From NCBI RefSeq assembly GCF_033807715.1, contig NC_084601.1:1085001-1149000 (forward strand): DNA of 64,000 nucleotides, given 5' to 3'. The first letter of the stretch is position 1. Each line of letters starts with the position of its first letter. Shown in pieces: positions 35,639-47,000 of the stretch. This stretch comes from Cololabis saira. Lineage: Eukaryota > Chordata > Actinopteri > Beloniformes > Belonidae. The notes under the pieces are model-generated. The model did not search any database. It was not told the origin of the DNA and was given only the letters and a program-made list of their open reading frames with translations. The position numbers were made by a program, and so were the translations under genes.

Positions 35639-36044
35639 GTTTAATGGTTTCAGTGTGGACAGAGAGAGTTTAATGGTTTCAGTGTGGACAGAGAGAGTTT
35701 AACGGTTTCAGTGTGGACAGAGAGAGTTTAACGGTCTCAGTGTGGACAGAGAGAGTTTAACGGTTTCAGTGTGGACAGAGAGAGTTTAACAGTTTCAGTG
35801 TGGACAGAGAGAGTTTAACGGTTTCAGTGTGGACAGAGAGAGTTTAACGGTTTCAGTGTGGACAGAGAGAGTTTAACAGTTTCAGTGTGGACAGAGAGAG
35901 TTTAACAGTTTCAGTGTGGACAGAGAGAGTTTAACAGTTTCAGTGTGGACAGAGAGAGTTTAACAGTTTCAGTGTGGACAGAGAGAGTTTAACGGTTTCA
36001 GTGTGGACAGAGAGAGTTTAATGGTTTCAGTGTGGACAGAGAGC
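35639..36044. repeat. 29-bp minisatellite, 14 units (copy 1 array)
   Basis: The unit is GTTTAACGGTTTCAGTGTGG followed by ACAGAGAGA. Unit spacing is exactly 29 bp from 35651 to 36028. Units differ mainly at the base after GTTTAA (C or T) and the following CGG/CAG/TGG. The last unit changes to GAGAGCGTCCGA. Confidence 0.95.
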
Positions 36045-36112
36045 GTCCGATGTCACGCAGCTCGACATGATAGTCGGACGCTCGCATTCAGTTACATGGT
36101 GTAAACGGATCT

Positions 36113-36186
36113 TAAAGCCTGAATTACGGTTCTGCGTTAAATCGACGCGTACCCTACGCCGTAGGCTCTGCGTTGGTGAAACGCGC
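36113..36186. repeat. GC-rich palindromic repeat, truncated copy
   Basis: TAAAGCCTGAATTACGG to CGTTGGTGAAACGCG. The right end is removed by the deletion that distinguishes copy 1 from copy 2. Confidence 0.7.
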
Positions 36187-36863
36187 AACACAGTTATTTA
36201 CTCCGATTCCTCATCATTTCATTTCTTATGTTACAAGACAAATGAACCATGTTAACTGTAAAGAAATCACAACACTGAATGTTCACAAATGGCAACTTTA
36301 TTGTTAAAAAATAAAAGAAGATAAGTTGTATATAAATAACATGTATGCACTATTGCTGGCTCAAGGAAGGGCCGTGCGTCTTCTGAAGGTGTCGTTGAAC
36401 AGATTCAGGTGCTTGGAAGATCTGAAACCATAAACAGAAGAAAATGTATTACGGTACTAATAGAGCTCCGTAACCTGGAGTAACACCGGAGCTAAGCTAA
36501 ATACTTAGCCCATGCAAAGATCATACTTGTAAACAAATATAAATAACATAAAAAATTAACGTCACTTACCGCTGACTCGTGTGCAGTTGCCGGGTCCGTA
36601 CTGTTGGTTCTGATCCTTTGATGAGGGTAAATGTCGATGCAAAAATGTCCCTCGTTGTTGAAACCATGGATGTATTATAGAGCTGGATGGGAAATTGAAA
36701 ATGGCCGCCCATTCATTTCAATGCATTTATCTCAGCCAGCGCATACGCTGAAAAAATCTCTGACTTCCGGGTTTACTTCCGCATACACTGGCCCATAGAG
36801 CATGCACAGTTGAGTCACCTCCCATGATGCTCTGGGGCCTCCCATCATGCCCCGGGGCAATGA

Positions 36864-36982
36864 CGCGAATATTAATATAATATGTATTAATATAATATAT
36901 GAATTAATGTATATTATTACATGTATAGTATTACATATATTATTAATGTATTAATATAATATAATTACATAATATATATTAA
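36864..36982. repeat. AT-rich low-complexity tract
   Basis: Repeated TATTAATATAATAT motifs inside the block specific to copy 1. No coding. Confidence 0.8.
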
Positions 36983-37604
36983 TCCGTGGAATGCACGGAC
37001 ACAGCTGTGACGTCAGCCGTGACGTCACGCCCAGAAAGAGACTTTTCTTTGACTTTTCTGGCCGTTATAAAACATTTTTGACTGATAAAGTCCATGACTT
37101 AAAAATATAGAATACAAAGATTAGTAATTGCCAGTAATTACAGCTGGAGGTGTCCTGTGAACAGTTTTAGAGACTTCTCTTTTACTATTGCGGTCTATGG
37201 GGAAAAAAGCTTTCTGGGCCCCATGGGATTTTTTGTTGCAGTACCACGGCTGGCCACTGGAAAAAATCGGCGCGCCTTCTGAGTGCGAGACCCGGGGGCT
37301 GGTTGAAACAGTCACCGCTTCTGAACAATGGTGGAAGCTCCGGCCGGTGGAGTTAGTTGTGGGCGTGGTTTCAGCAGCGGAGGACGACCTATGGAAATCT
37401 GCTCCCGTTGTTATGTAACGACGGGAGCAGAATCTTATTGGCTCGTAGAAGTCACATGACACTGGATGGATCATCTGGGCGGCTGTACAGACACTGCAGA
37501 ATTTGGTTGCTTTCCTCCTTCTCTGAGTTGACAGGCTGAGGGGAGACCACTTTATATATGTTAAAGCAAGAAAAAACGTGTTTTTCGTAATAGGTCCCCT
37601 TTAA

Positions 37605-39267
37605 GAATACAGCCCCTCTGGGTCTGGCACCCCAACACAAGACTGCCAGGAACCAGACCCGGTTCATTTAGGTTTTTGTGTGATGATGGAAATGCAGATA
37701 ACGAGGTGCTGAGCTGTACTGCCTGGTGGACGAAGGCCATAGGTGATCTTTCTGAATCATTCTGTCCTTATTTGTCTGAATATTCATTTCTGATTTTTGT
37801 TTTAAATGTTGGCATCTTTTTTTTTGTCTCAGATGACTGACAGAATTTTTCTTGATAGGTTTCTCATTCAGCTGTATCGTCTTTTCCATCGTGCGTGCGC
37901 CGGGACGGACGGTGGGTTATATGCTGATAATACAGTGGAGGGCAATACATATCATTCATTTTTCATTTCTGCATGTTAATGATATTTTTGTATCAAACCC
38001 AAAGTTGAGCAAGTAAACGTGACTCGCTTGGGTGCACTGAACATAATGGGGCCTCACTGACATTCTCAGTAACATTAAAAGCATTTGTTAAAGCGCGTAC
38101 ATTAAAAATTAAACTCACTTTGAGGGCTGTGTTTGTTCAGGCATCACTTGATAGGTAGAAGGAAAAAAAGACAGGTCCTGAGTTTCATATAGGTTTGTCC
38201 CTCTATTGTGTTTCTATTTTTTAAATTGTGAGCGCTCTTGTCCTCTGGATAAAATAACTTAATACACATAGATATGTTATGATTGGCATTGGGACTCTGC
38301 TTCTTTCAGCCCACTATTTCATTTTGGAGAGCTCAGTTTTTATTAGGAGTTTGATATGAAGGCTGTTTCGCTCTCTTTTTTCTCAGTACGTTTCCAGCAC
38401 AGATACCATGTGGAGTTCAGCTTTCTCGTAAGAGGGCCATTTCGTCTCCTAGCAATCAAATCACAATCAAATCTGATTCAACCAGCGAGTTTGCATGAAG
38501 CAGAAATTTGAATAAGGGCTTCCAGCATGTGCTTAACTACACAGTCATTTTTCACTTAATTCCCTTGTTTTCTCACTCCGAGTCTGAAGTCCTTGTTATA
38601 TGGTCAACCCCAACTTATCTGAGAGTAATTCAGGTTTTTCTTTGACTTTATTTTCAAATTCAATGACAGGTTATTCAGTCTTTGCAGTCTTTGCCAGACT
38701 TTCATAGATATGTCCTCATTTCACTGGTTTTAGCTTTGTCCTTCTAAGTCCCATAATGTCTTTGAATCTTTTATGTCACTTATTTATTTTTCATTTTCTT
38801 TGTAGCATTATGTTCAGTACTCAATAAAATGTCCCTCTTTGAGGTCTCCAAACTATTTTAAGAAAACAATGACTTTTCAAAGTATCTATGTGATAACTTG
38901 AGGTGTCCTGTAGTTCTCATGGTCTTCTGTCCCTACGACTGTCATAAAACACCTGATGGGACTGGGGAATTCTGTCCTGGTCTTTTGCAGCAACTGCATA
39001 TTTCTTTTGTCAATTTTTGGATATTAGCACTTGCCCTATACCCAATCTTTTGTTGTTGTCTGTATTTTTTTATCAGTGTAATACACAGTGACCAAAAATG
39101 AGTTTGTAAGTAAAAATAATAGCGTTTGTACACAGTAGAGGACAGAGTAGAGAACCGTGGTTGTTTTAACTCTATATTTTTATTTGTTTAAACTACCGTG
39201 GTGTATGTGTTGGTGTTGGTAAACTTTGGCTTCTGCACCATTGGGTGTGTTGTACACTTTCTTTGGG
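37605..39267. other. Intronic sequence, nothing recognised
   Basis: No exon or transposon terminus was seen on either strand. Confidence 0.4.
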
Positions 39268-39271
39268 TTAA

Positions 39272-40846
39272 AGGAGCATGAGGCAAGAATAAGAAGTGAG
39301 ACTCATTAGCGCCACGACGGCCGTCGGGGTTCCTGCAGCCAACAGCGAAGCCGGCACGGGAGCGCGCACGGACTCCTCACAGCACTGCAGGTGATGTGAC
39401 TGAGTTGTTTACCCGGTCGTTTGCTGGCTGTGGAAGAATCCATGTCTACCCAAACAGAAGTTTGGATCCACCGCGCTCATCTTCTTCCTGTATCCAAGCC
39501 GAGCGCCGCCGAGAACGCGCAAGCAGCGTCATGTGACGTCACATCCGCAGGACAGTGCGGGAAATTCGGGACCAGAATTGCAGCACATTTTGCAGCACAC
39601 AGCCTGTTCAAGGCAAAGGAGAGATACACTAGAGGCAGCGGCGTAGCTATAGACAGTGCAGGCAGTGCAGCTGCACTGGGGCCCGGCACGCCAGGGGGCC
39701 CGTCACGGGCCCATGATGAGTGCGAGCGGGCCCCGTAAATAACTTGTGACTAGAGAAGTCCTACATGAGCCCCATTCACACGTCATTAACGTAACCGCCT
39801 CAATGGGAGGACAGCCCGCACTCGCGGTAATTTATACATCATCTCCTCTAATATGTATTGTACACGTTCATCTGGGTCATGGTGTCACCACTTCGGTTGG
39901 AGAAAAAGTCAATGAATCACAGTATTAGTGTACTTTGTTATTTTATATAGAGAAAATATAATAACACTGACACAAACTCAAAACGTGATGAAAAAAGATA
40001 TATCACGTTATGCAGAGATTAATTATGGGTAATATGTGTATGCTGCATGTCGAGTCGACCAATCAGGATTGATCATGTGACAAGACGAGATTAACCGGTG
40101 CTAAAAATGCGGGGTTGTACAATGACAATAAAGCACTTTCATTTACCGTAACTTAAAATAGCTTGCGTTGTTTGCTCATTTCAGCACCACAGACAGTAGA
40201 CAGCTCCATATACCTGCTTTTTGTCACAGTGCACTCTTGTGACTCCATTATGCAACAGCCAAAAATAGAATTCACATTTGTAACAAATATCCATTGGAGA
40301 ACGAGAACTCAGAACTAATTTAAAGTTAAAAATATATATATCTGTAAGAATCACTTCTTCCAGCAGCAAAGACGCTGGTCAATACAGCACAGCTGTAGCC
40401 TATAATGTATTGAAGGGGGAGAGGCGGAGCTCCCAGCATGCAACGCGTAATTGAATGAGGTTTTATTTTACATTACTTTTTGTTTTCTACTGATTGTAAA
40501 GTGAATGTGCAGCGATGTATTAATGTTGATATAAACTTTTACTCAGCAAGGGAATGTTTCAGTGGATAAGAGTCACCGCACGCTTATGATATTAAAGTCT
40601 AGTCTAGCCACCGTGAGTGAGTAGGTCTATTCAGTTAAAGACGTTGTCCTGCAGTTTGCGTCTCAATGTACAGTGCGACATACTAAAGGGCCCGTACATC
40701 GGTCTTGCACTGGGGCCCGTAGACATAACGTTCCCCCACTGACTAGAGGGCTCATTCTTTTTGGTTTGGAACGCTTCATCTGACATTATTACTAGAAAAC
40801 TTAAAACGTGTACGCATTTTTTTCATAAATCCTGCCTCATGCTCCT
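39272..40846. mobile_element. TTAA-flanked non-autonomous element with nested insertion
   Basis: Inverted ends AGGAGCATGAGGCA are perfect over 14 bp and flanked by TTAA (39268-39271 and 40847-40850). Without the nested element it is only about 460 bp. Family piggyBac- or Kolobok-like on target preference; no transposase. Confidence 0.8.
39636..40741. mobile_element. hAT-like element E (1106 bp) inside the TTAA element
   Basis: It is flanked by a perfect 8-bp duplication ACTAGAGG (39628-39635 and 40742-40749). The ends begin CAGCGGCG and, inverted, CAGTGGGGG, so the terminal repeat is short. Both subterminal regions contain TGCACTGGGGCCC or its relative. No coding frame. Confidence 0.75.
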
Positions 40847-40850
40847 TTAA

Positions 40851-41766
40851 GCGAGAAATGATTTAAAAGATGTTACGTGTCTTGCTCTCTTCTTTCAGAT
40901 CGCTGTAAATGTTCTACAACTGAAACGAACTCGAAAATTCCCTCATAGGAAGATGATTAGAGCTGAAATCCACAACACGTCATGTTTTTGGTATCAAAAC
41001 AGAGTAAAATATTACTAAGGTGTGACATTTTATGACTATAACATAATCTCATTAAAGTAAGAAATCTGTAGAGTTCCCTTTGTTTATCAAGCTCCAAAAG
41101 CTGAGAATCAGCTTCTGCAATTTCAGCTTGCGTTTGTTTCACGAGTTTATGCAATTCCATGTCTTTCTAGTTCCTAATTTGATGTTCTGACTGGGTTACT
41201 GCGCTGTGCTGCATGTTCAGTTTGGTGGAACTGAAATAAAGAGTTGATTTATTCAGCAGCAGCAGCCTCGCGCCAAAAAGGACGGACATGCGTGTGAAGT
41301 TGAGCTTCAGGTCTGATTCCTGAGCTGGTGTTGTTTAATGCTGTACTTGACTGGGTGGACTTTCCAATATGTTGTACACGTCAAAGTTCTCCTCTGGTAC
41401 ATGACGTGTTTACACCTGGAATACATTAAAATCGTAAACATTTGTCCGTTTCACAGGGAATCTACTGAGGCACAGTGGTTTCTGACTGAAAGGCAGCAAG
41501 GGAATACATCTATGTCAAGAAACAACACATGCACATGCACACACACAAAACAGGGGATGTAGGTCTGACCCTGTGTGTGTCCATTTGCAGGAGGTACCTA
41601 TCAAAAATAAACAGGCTCAAAACAAAACAAAATTCAGAACTCGCTCTTAAACACTAAATAGTGAGTGTTTTTCCTTGCATTAAAAAAAAAAATGGCTTCA
41701 GCTTCTTTCTGAATGACACCTGATTTGTGCCCCCAGTGACCAAGGCACCGCAGGCACGTCTAGTCT
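40851..41766. other. Intronic sequence, nothing recognised
   Basis: A 67-codon minus-strand open frame (40957-41160) with a glutamate-rich helix-like start shows no splice context and is probably chance. Confidence 0.4.
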
Positions 41767-42130
41767 TTAAAGGAGACCTATTATGACATTTAATGTATAT
41801 TTTAAACAGGCCTTGAATGTCTTAAAAACAATCAAAAGCTTGTTTTTTCTACATAAATCAGAAATTCAGCCTGTGGGACATTGTGTCTCTTGTTTTACCG
41901 TTTCTAACCTCCTTCTCTATGAGGGATTCTGAGGGGGCGGGGCTATGATAATGAGGCTCTGTGCTGATTGGCTGCCTGAATGACGTGTAGCAGGGGAGGC
42001 AACAAAGCCTCTCCGGGGAGAAGAGCAGCGGCTCCGTACACTATTAAAGCGTGTCCCATGCAATCGAACTTCTGTGACAAAATCAATTCCGTTGCTTTAT
42101 TTTCTATTGGGTTGTCCTAACTGGCCGTGA

Positions 42131-42594
42131 GTTTAATGGTTTCAGTGTGGACAGAGAGAGTTTAATGGTTTCAGTGTGGACAGAGAGAGTTTAACAGTTT
42201 CAGTGTGGACAGAGAGAGTTTAACAGTTTCAGTGTGGACAGAGAGAGTTTAACGGTTTCAGTGTGGACAGAGAGAGTTTAACGGTTTCAGTGTGGACAGA
42301 GAGAGTTTAACGGTTTCAGTGTGGACAGAGAGAGTTTAACGGTTTCAGTGTGGACAGAGAGAGTTTAACGGTTTCAGTGTGGACAGAGAGAGTTTAACGG
42401 TTTCAGTGTGGACAGAGAGAGTTTAACGGTTTCAGTGTGGACAGAGAGAGTTTAACGGTTTCAGTGTGGACAGAGAGAGTTTAACGGTTTCAGTGTGGAC
42501 AGAGAGAGTTTAACGGTTTCAGTGTGGACAGAGAGAGTTTAACGGTTTCAGTGTGGACAGAGAGAGTTTAACGTATTCAGTGTGGACAGAGAGC
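42131..42594. repeat. 29-bp minisatellite, 16 units (copy 2 array)
   Basis: Same unit as the array at 35639, with spacing of 29 bp from 42143 to 42578. Most units here are the CGG variant, so the array is more homogeneous than in copy 1. Confidence 0.95.
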
Positions 42595-42662
42595 GTCCGA
42601 TGTCACGCAGCTCGACGTGATAGTCGGACGCTCGCATTCAGTAACAAGGTGTAAACGGATCT

Positions 42663-42755
42663 TAAAGCCTGAATTACGGTTCTGTGTTAAATCGGCGCGT
42701 ACCCTACGCCGTAGGCTCTGCGTTGGTGAAACGCGGAACCATAAATCAGCCTTTA
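42663..42755. repeat. GC-rich palindromic MITE, complete 93-bp copy
   Basis: Runs from TAAAGCCTGAATTACGG through ACCCTACGCCGTAGGC to GGAACCATAAATCAGCCTTTA, an imperfect palindrome. Confidence 0.75.
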
Positions 42756-43324
42756 GTCACCTGAAGAGGGAACGGGTCACCTCGTCTTCACACTAATTCA
42801 CACAGGAAGATTTAATTGAATTCTAAACAGTTACACCACAGTTATTTACTCCGATTCCTCATCATTTCATTTCTTATGTTACAAGACAAATGAACCATGT
42901 TAACTGTAAAGAAATCACAACACTGAATGTTCACAAATGGCAACTTTATTGTTAAAAAAAAAATAAAAGAACATAAGTTGTATATAAATAACATGTATGC
43001 ACTATTGCTGGCTCAAGGAAGGACCGTGCGTCTTCTGAAGGTGTCGTTGAACAGATTCAGGTGCTTGGAAGATCTGAAACCATAAACAGAAGAAAAATGT
43101 ATTACGGTACTAATAGAGCTCCGTAACACGTTATGTAACGACAGGAGCAGAATCTTATTTGCTCGTAGAAGTCACATGACACTGGACGGCTCATCCGGGC
43201 GGCTGTACAGACACTGCAGAATTTGATTGCTTTCCTCCTTCTCTGAGTTGGCAGGTTGAGGGGAGACCACTTTATATATGTTAAAGCAAGAAAAAACATG
43301 TTTTTCATAATAGGTCCCCTTTAA

Positions 43325-43908
43325 GTAAAACAGCTGAGACCATGTTTGCTCCGTAGTTGTGTAGTAGTTGTGTAGTAGTTGTGTAGTCGTGCACACTAGT
43401 TGGTCCTTGGATCGTTAACTCGTTAAGGAAGTTAGATTATTGTGAGAGAACTCCTGAATAGATTTGATGTTACAAAAGACTTGTTTTAATATGCTAATAA
43501 CTTGCTTGTACATGGTAGTACTCTTCCATACGAACAACACATTTTTCTGAATGCCCTCATTTCTTCACATGCACCTTGTGTTTGATAAATCTGTGCTGCA
43601 TCTCCTTTCTACAAGTCAGGATTTTAGGGCCAGATACTGTTCTGCATGTCAAAAGTTAACATTTCATAAGTAAAAGGTAATGTTGTTAAAAGTGCAGGAC
43701 ATGGAGAGGCTGCAGTCGGTATCAAGGAAGTGTTGGCGTGTGATATTTGGCCCCTGAGAGAGCAGAGCCTTCTGTCATGCCAGCCAGCCGTATTCTGATC
43801 TCTTTGTGTCCCATTTCTTGGGGAAACCTGAACTTATCTCACAATGCATCTGGATAAGATACTTTCTCCTGAATCTATCTCTCCCTTTTCTTCACCTTCT
43901 CTCAGCAG
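43325..43908. other. Sequence upstream of the candidate exon 2, including its acceptor
   Basis: A TTGTGTAGTAG short repeat occurs at 43355-43388. A pyrimidine-rich tract (about 43878-43904) followed by CAGCAG forms a plausible 3' splice site with AG at 43904-43905 or 43907-43908. Confidence 0.4.
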
Positions 43909-43916
43909 ATTTATAA

Positions 43917-44043
43917 ATGCATGAGAGAATTGGGATTCAAAGTTCCTTTGGAGTGTGGAGTACTGGTTCCTGGATTTGGACATTTCTCCCCCTGACTGGA
44001 TCTGCCCTGAGGCTGCTGCTGCTCAGACAGTCCTCAAGTCAAG
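43917..44043 (+). CDS. Candidate coding exon 2 with signal-peptide-like start, partial protein
   Basis: The exon would run from 43909 (or 43906) to 44043. It follows a good polypyrimidine tract and AG, and ends CAAG|GTAAGG (donor GT at 44044-44045). From the ATG at 43917 it encodes 42 residues and leaves a phase-1 overhang. The first 15 residues are polar (MHERIGIQSSFG), followed by a hydrophobic run WIWTFLPLTGSALRLLLL (residues 19-36) and RQSSSQ. That is the shape of a signal peptide, so a secreted or membrane protein is likely. I do not recognise the gene. It fits as the second exon after the CpG exon at 4000-4263. The alternative is a chance open frame between good splice signals. Confidence 0.45.
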
Positions 44044-47000
44044 GTAAGGGGTTTTTATTTCACTTTACACTTTTCTTTTATTTCATTTCTTCTTTTCTTT
44101 GATCATAAGCTTGAATTTAAAGATTGTATTCATTTGCCATGTATATATGTATAATATAATATAAAATATGATTTTTAAATAACGCCAGAGAAAACACATT
44201 ATATCTATTATATAAAGAAGTGTCGGAACTTCAACATTTTCAATAACCAACAGGGGCTGGACGTCTATGAAGAAGACATCTACTGCTTTGTACAGGTTTT
44301 AGTATGGCGTATAGCATAATGAGCATCTTACAGTGTGTTTGGAAGACTTTTCAAACCTCAAATAAATTGATATTGCTAACTGAATGATGAGGCTAAACAA
44401 GATTTTGGTCATGGTATCAGATGGAATGTAGACATAAATACTCACTGATATCAATGTCCGTATTTTTGGCAGTATGTTCAATATTGGTATAAGAACAAAT
44501 CTATATTTTACCAAATTAATTAGGAAATGAGTCTCCACATGTTAATGGCTTTGTGCTCATGATTTATTACGATATGTATGCATCTTTGTCCATTAACGAA
44601 GTCCATTAACGAATAAAAGAAATATCTAGGTTTTTCCCTTTATGACATGTGTGATTAGTGGACATACCATGACTAAGGGAGAATTTATTGGCCAAAATGT
44701 TGTTCTGTGGTACAGTATGTGTGACTAACATGCCTGAAAAGGTTATTTTCAATAAATTGAAGGGTGTTCGAAAGTAAGCAAATCATTTTTAAGCTTATAT
44801 TTACTAATAGTGTTGTCTGTTTGGCTTTTTGAAACATTAATACAACTATTGAAGCAGTGTGTAATCTAGTGGGTAAATATTTTTGACAGCCTTCTTTAAA
44901 GGATGAGTTAAACATCAAACAATCATACATGAGTGGTTGGCAGCTTATTGAAAAGAAGACCATTGCAGAAAAATACAAAGCTATTTTATCACAAAATCTG
45001 CTTTGAGAATTTGATAAATGTAGTTCACGGCTTGCTTCCTATGTGGAGAACCCATTATAGTAGGTTCAGTGCATGCGCAGGAAATGTATTATTTATTGTC
45101 AAGTAGAGCTTTCAGGAAAAGACAAAATGGTGCAAGACCAGGTCAAAAATAAACCATTTATTCCCCTTCTTTGCTGTCAGATGAAATACTTCATCTCTTA
45201 CATATGAGCGCATAATAGTACATTTCTTGGGCGTCAGAACTGAGTTAAGAAGTTCAGTCCAAGAAATGGTTTCCTGGGAAGACACATGTGTTCCATCCTT
45301 GACAAATAATCAGACACATAAACTACCACTTGCTTCTTGTGTATGTGAATATGACTTGACAAGCTCCAGTGAAATTAATGAGTAAATACTTCAGCTTTTC
45401 TGCAGTATGGGCGTCAGGATGTGTGTGTGTGCAGACGCGTGCGCTGGTGAAGTCGGGAGTTTTCCCTGGATGCCTGAAGGTAGTGCAGAAATCCCACGGG
45501 AAAAGTGGAGGCTTAAGACCTGCTTGAACTTGAAACGGCATACAATCTGATAATATTCTGGATAAGAGATAAAACAGTTTATACAAGCCAGAAATGCTAA
45601 ACATAGACCAGACTTAATATGTAAGCTATGGTATTTGGAAAATAAAGCAGTTGCTTTCAGGAGCTTTATATCATTAATATCAAAGGCCTCTAAATAATTT
45701 AAAATTTCTGAGGTCTAAAAAGAAGGCTGTACATCTGCACAAATAATTTCGGCAAATCATATTGTCTTATTTATATATATATAATTTTTAAATGTTTGCG
45801 TACCATTTAAAAATTGCCTGTAACACATAATTTTGAGAGATTGTCTTCTAGAATGACCTATTGCTGATTTATTCCATACCTCACATATCTAAATGATAGC
45901 TTCAGTGATGTGTTTGTGTTTCAGCGTAAATCTGTAATTGTGAGCGGGACTGGGGGAGATCCATTAACATGTACACTTCACGTGATTAACAGTGACGGCT
46001 TTTGTGAAGGCAGTTCTTCTTATATGAGAAACTGCTAATCAGCCCATTAATTAACTTGTCTAACAGGATCATTAGCACAACAGGTGCGTGATACATCATC
46101 ACAAACTTAATGCTATTCTCTCTATAAACACTTAATGGGATACTTGATATAGTAGAAGTGATGTTACGTTGATGTTATGTTGATGAACTGGAGGCAACTG
46201 GGAATGTTTTAAAAATTGGGAGCAACTTATTTTCGTGAACTTGGATGTTTTGGTTAAAAAGAGGGATTGTGGTGCAAAATAATGACTTTTAGTTCGTTTT
46301 TTCTTATTATTTGATCTAAAAGAAACACATTTCTTGATTGTGGCAGGAAGAAGGCATTTTTTGAGGTCAATGTGGAATTTTGGGGACATTGGTGAACATT
46401 TTGGAAAGTGGAGATGTTTCTATAATGTTGGGATATGTTTTAACAATGTCAAAAAAGGCTTGTTTTAAGGATTCCAAGTGGAGGAAAAAACATGCTTTGT
46501 TTCAAGATTTATTTGGATGATTAATTTTTACCTTAGTTTCACAGTAAGCTCAAAATGAAGAGGTGTGTGAGGTGTATCCAGATCTCATGAACTCCGGTGC
46601 TTTCCGGACTTCAGCTGACTGTCACAGGGTGGGAATGGCTCTGCTGTTGTCAGATTCTGCTGTAGACGGAATGGGCCATGCACATTCTTTAGGAGGACAA
46701 CTGTCGGGTGTTTCTTATAAGCCCCTTTTACATCGCTGTACACCCTGTTTATTACCCTCATTTATCACGGCGCCTGTCCTTTTGACATGACCTGCCATGG
46801 GTTGGGCGGCGAGGTGGCCCCTCAATAACCTGCCCCCAGGGCACAATTAAACGTTGCTACAGTCTGATGTAATCAAACTGATGTGGGATGGCAGGACCTG
46901 GGTTTATTGATAAGAAGGCTTCCGCCAGCTCCTCACCCTCAGAGACGTGGACGCCATAAATCGGCTTATTAGGCATAATACGCAACTGGCTACTATAATG

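Larger units (their letters stand above)
34559..37600. mobile_element. TTAA-flanked non-autonomous transposon, copy 1 (3042 bp)
   Basis: The termini AGCAGACCTATTATGA and, inverted, AGGGGACCTATTACGA are flanked by TTAA (34555-34558 and 37601-37604). A TTAA target points to piggyBac or Kolobok families; no transposase is present to decide. It carries a hAT insertion (34844-35560), a 14-unit 29-bp minisatellite, a palindromic repeat fragment and a 936-bp block (36475-37410) missing from copy 2. It lacks about 100 bp found in copy 2. Confidence 0.8.
41771..43320. mobile_element. TTAA-flanked non-autonomous transposon, copy 2 (1550 bp)
   Basis: Termini AGGAGACCTATTATGA and AGGGGACCTATTATGA (inverted) lie between TTAA at 41767-41770 and 43321-43324. 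It is the same family and orientation as copy 1, 7.2 kb away. It has the empty site for hAT D, a 16-unit 29-bp array, a complete palindromic repeat, and a deletion of the 936-bp block of copy 1. Confidence 0.85.

Noticed and set aside
35639..36044. Regular 29-bp periodicity resembling a CRISPR array (also at 42131-42594)
   Set aside because: The units are directly adjacent with no unique spacers and lie inside a fish transposon. It is a minisatellite.
36864..36982. AT-rich tract as a replication origin
   Set aside because: Only low-complexity AT sequence is visible; nothing supports an origin function.
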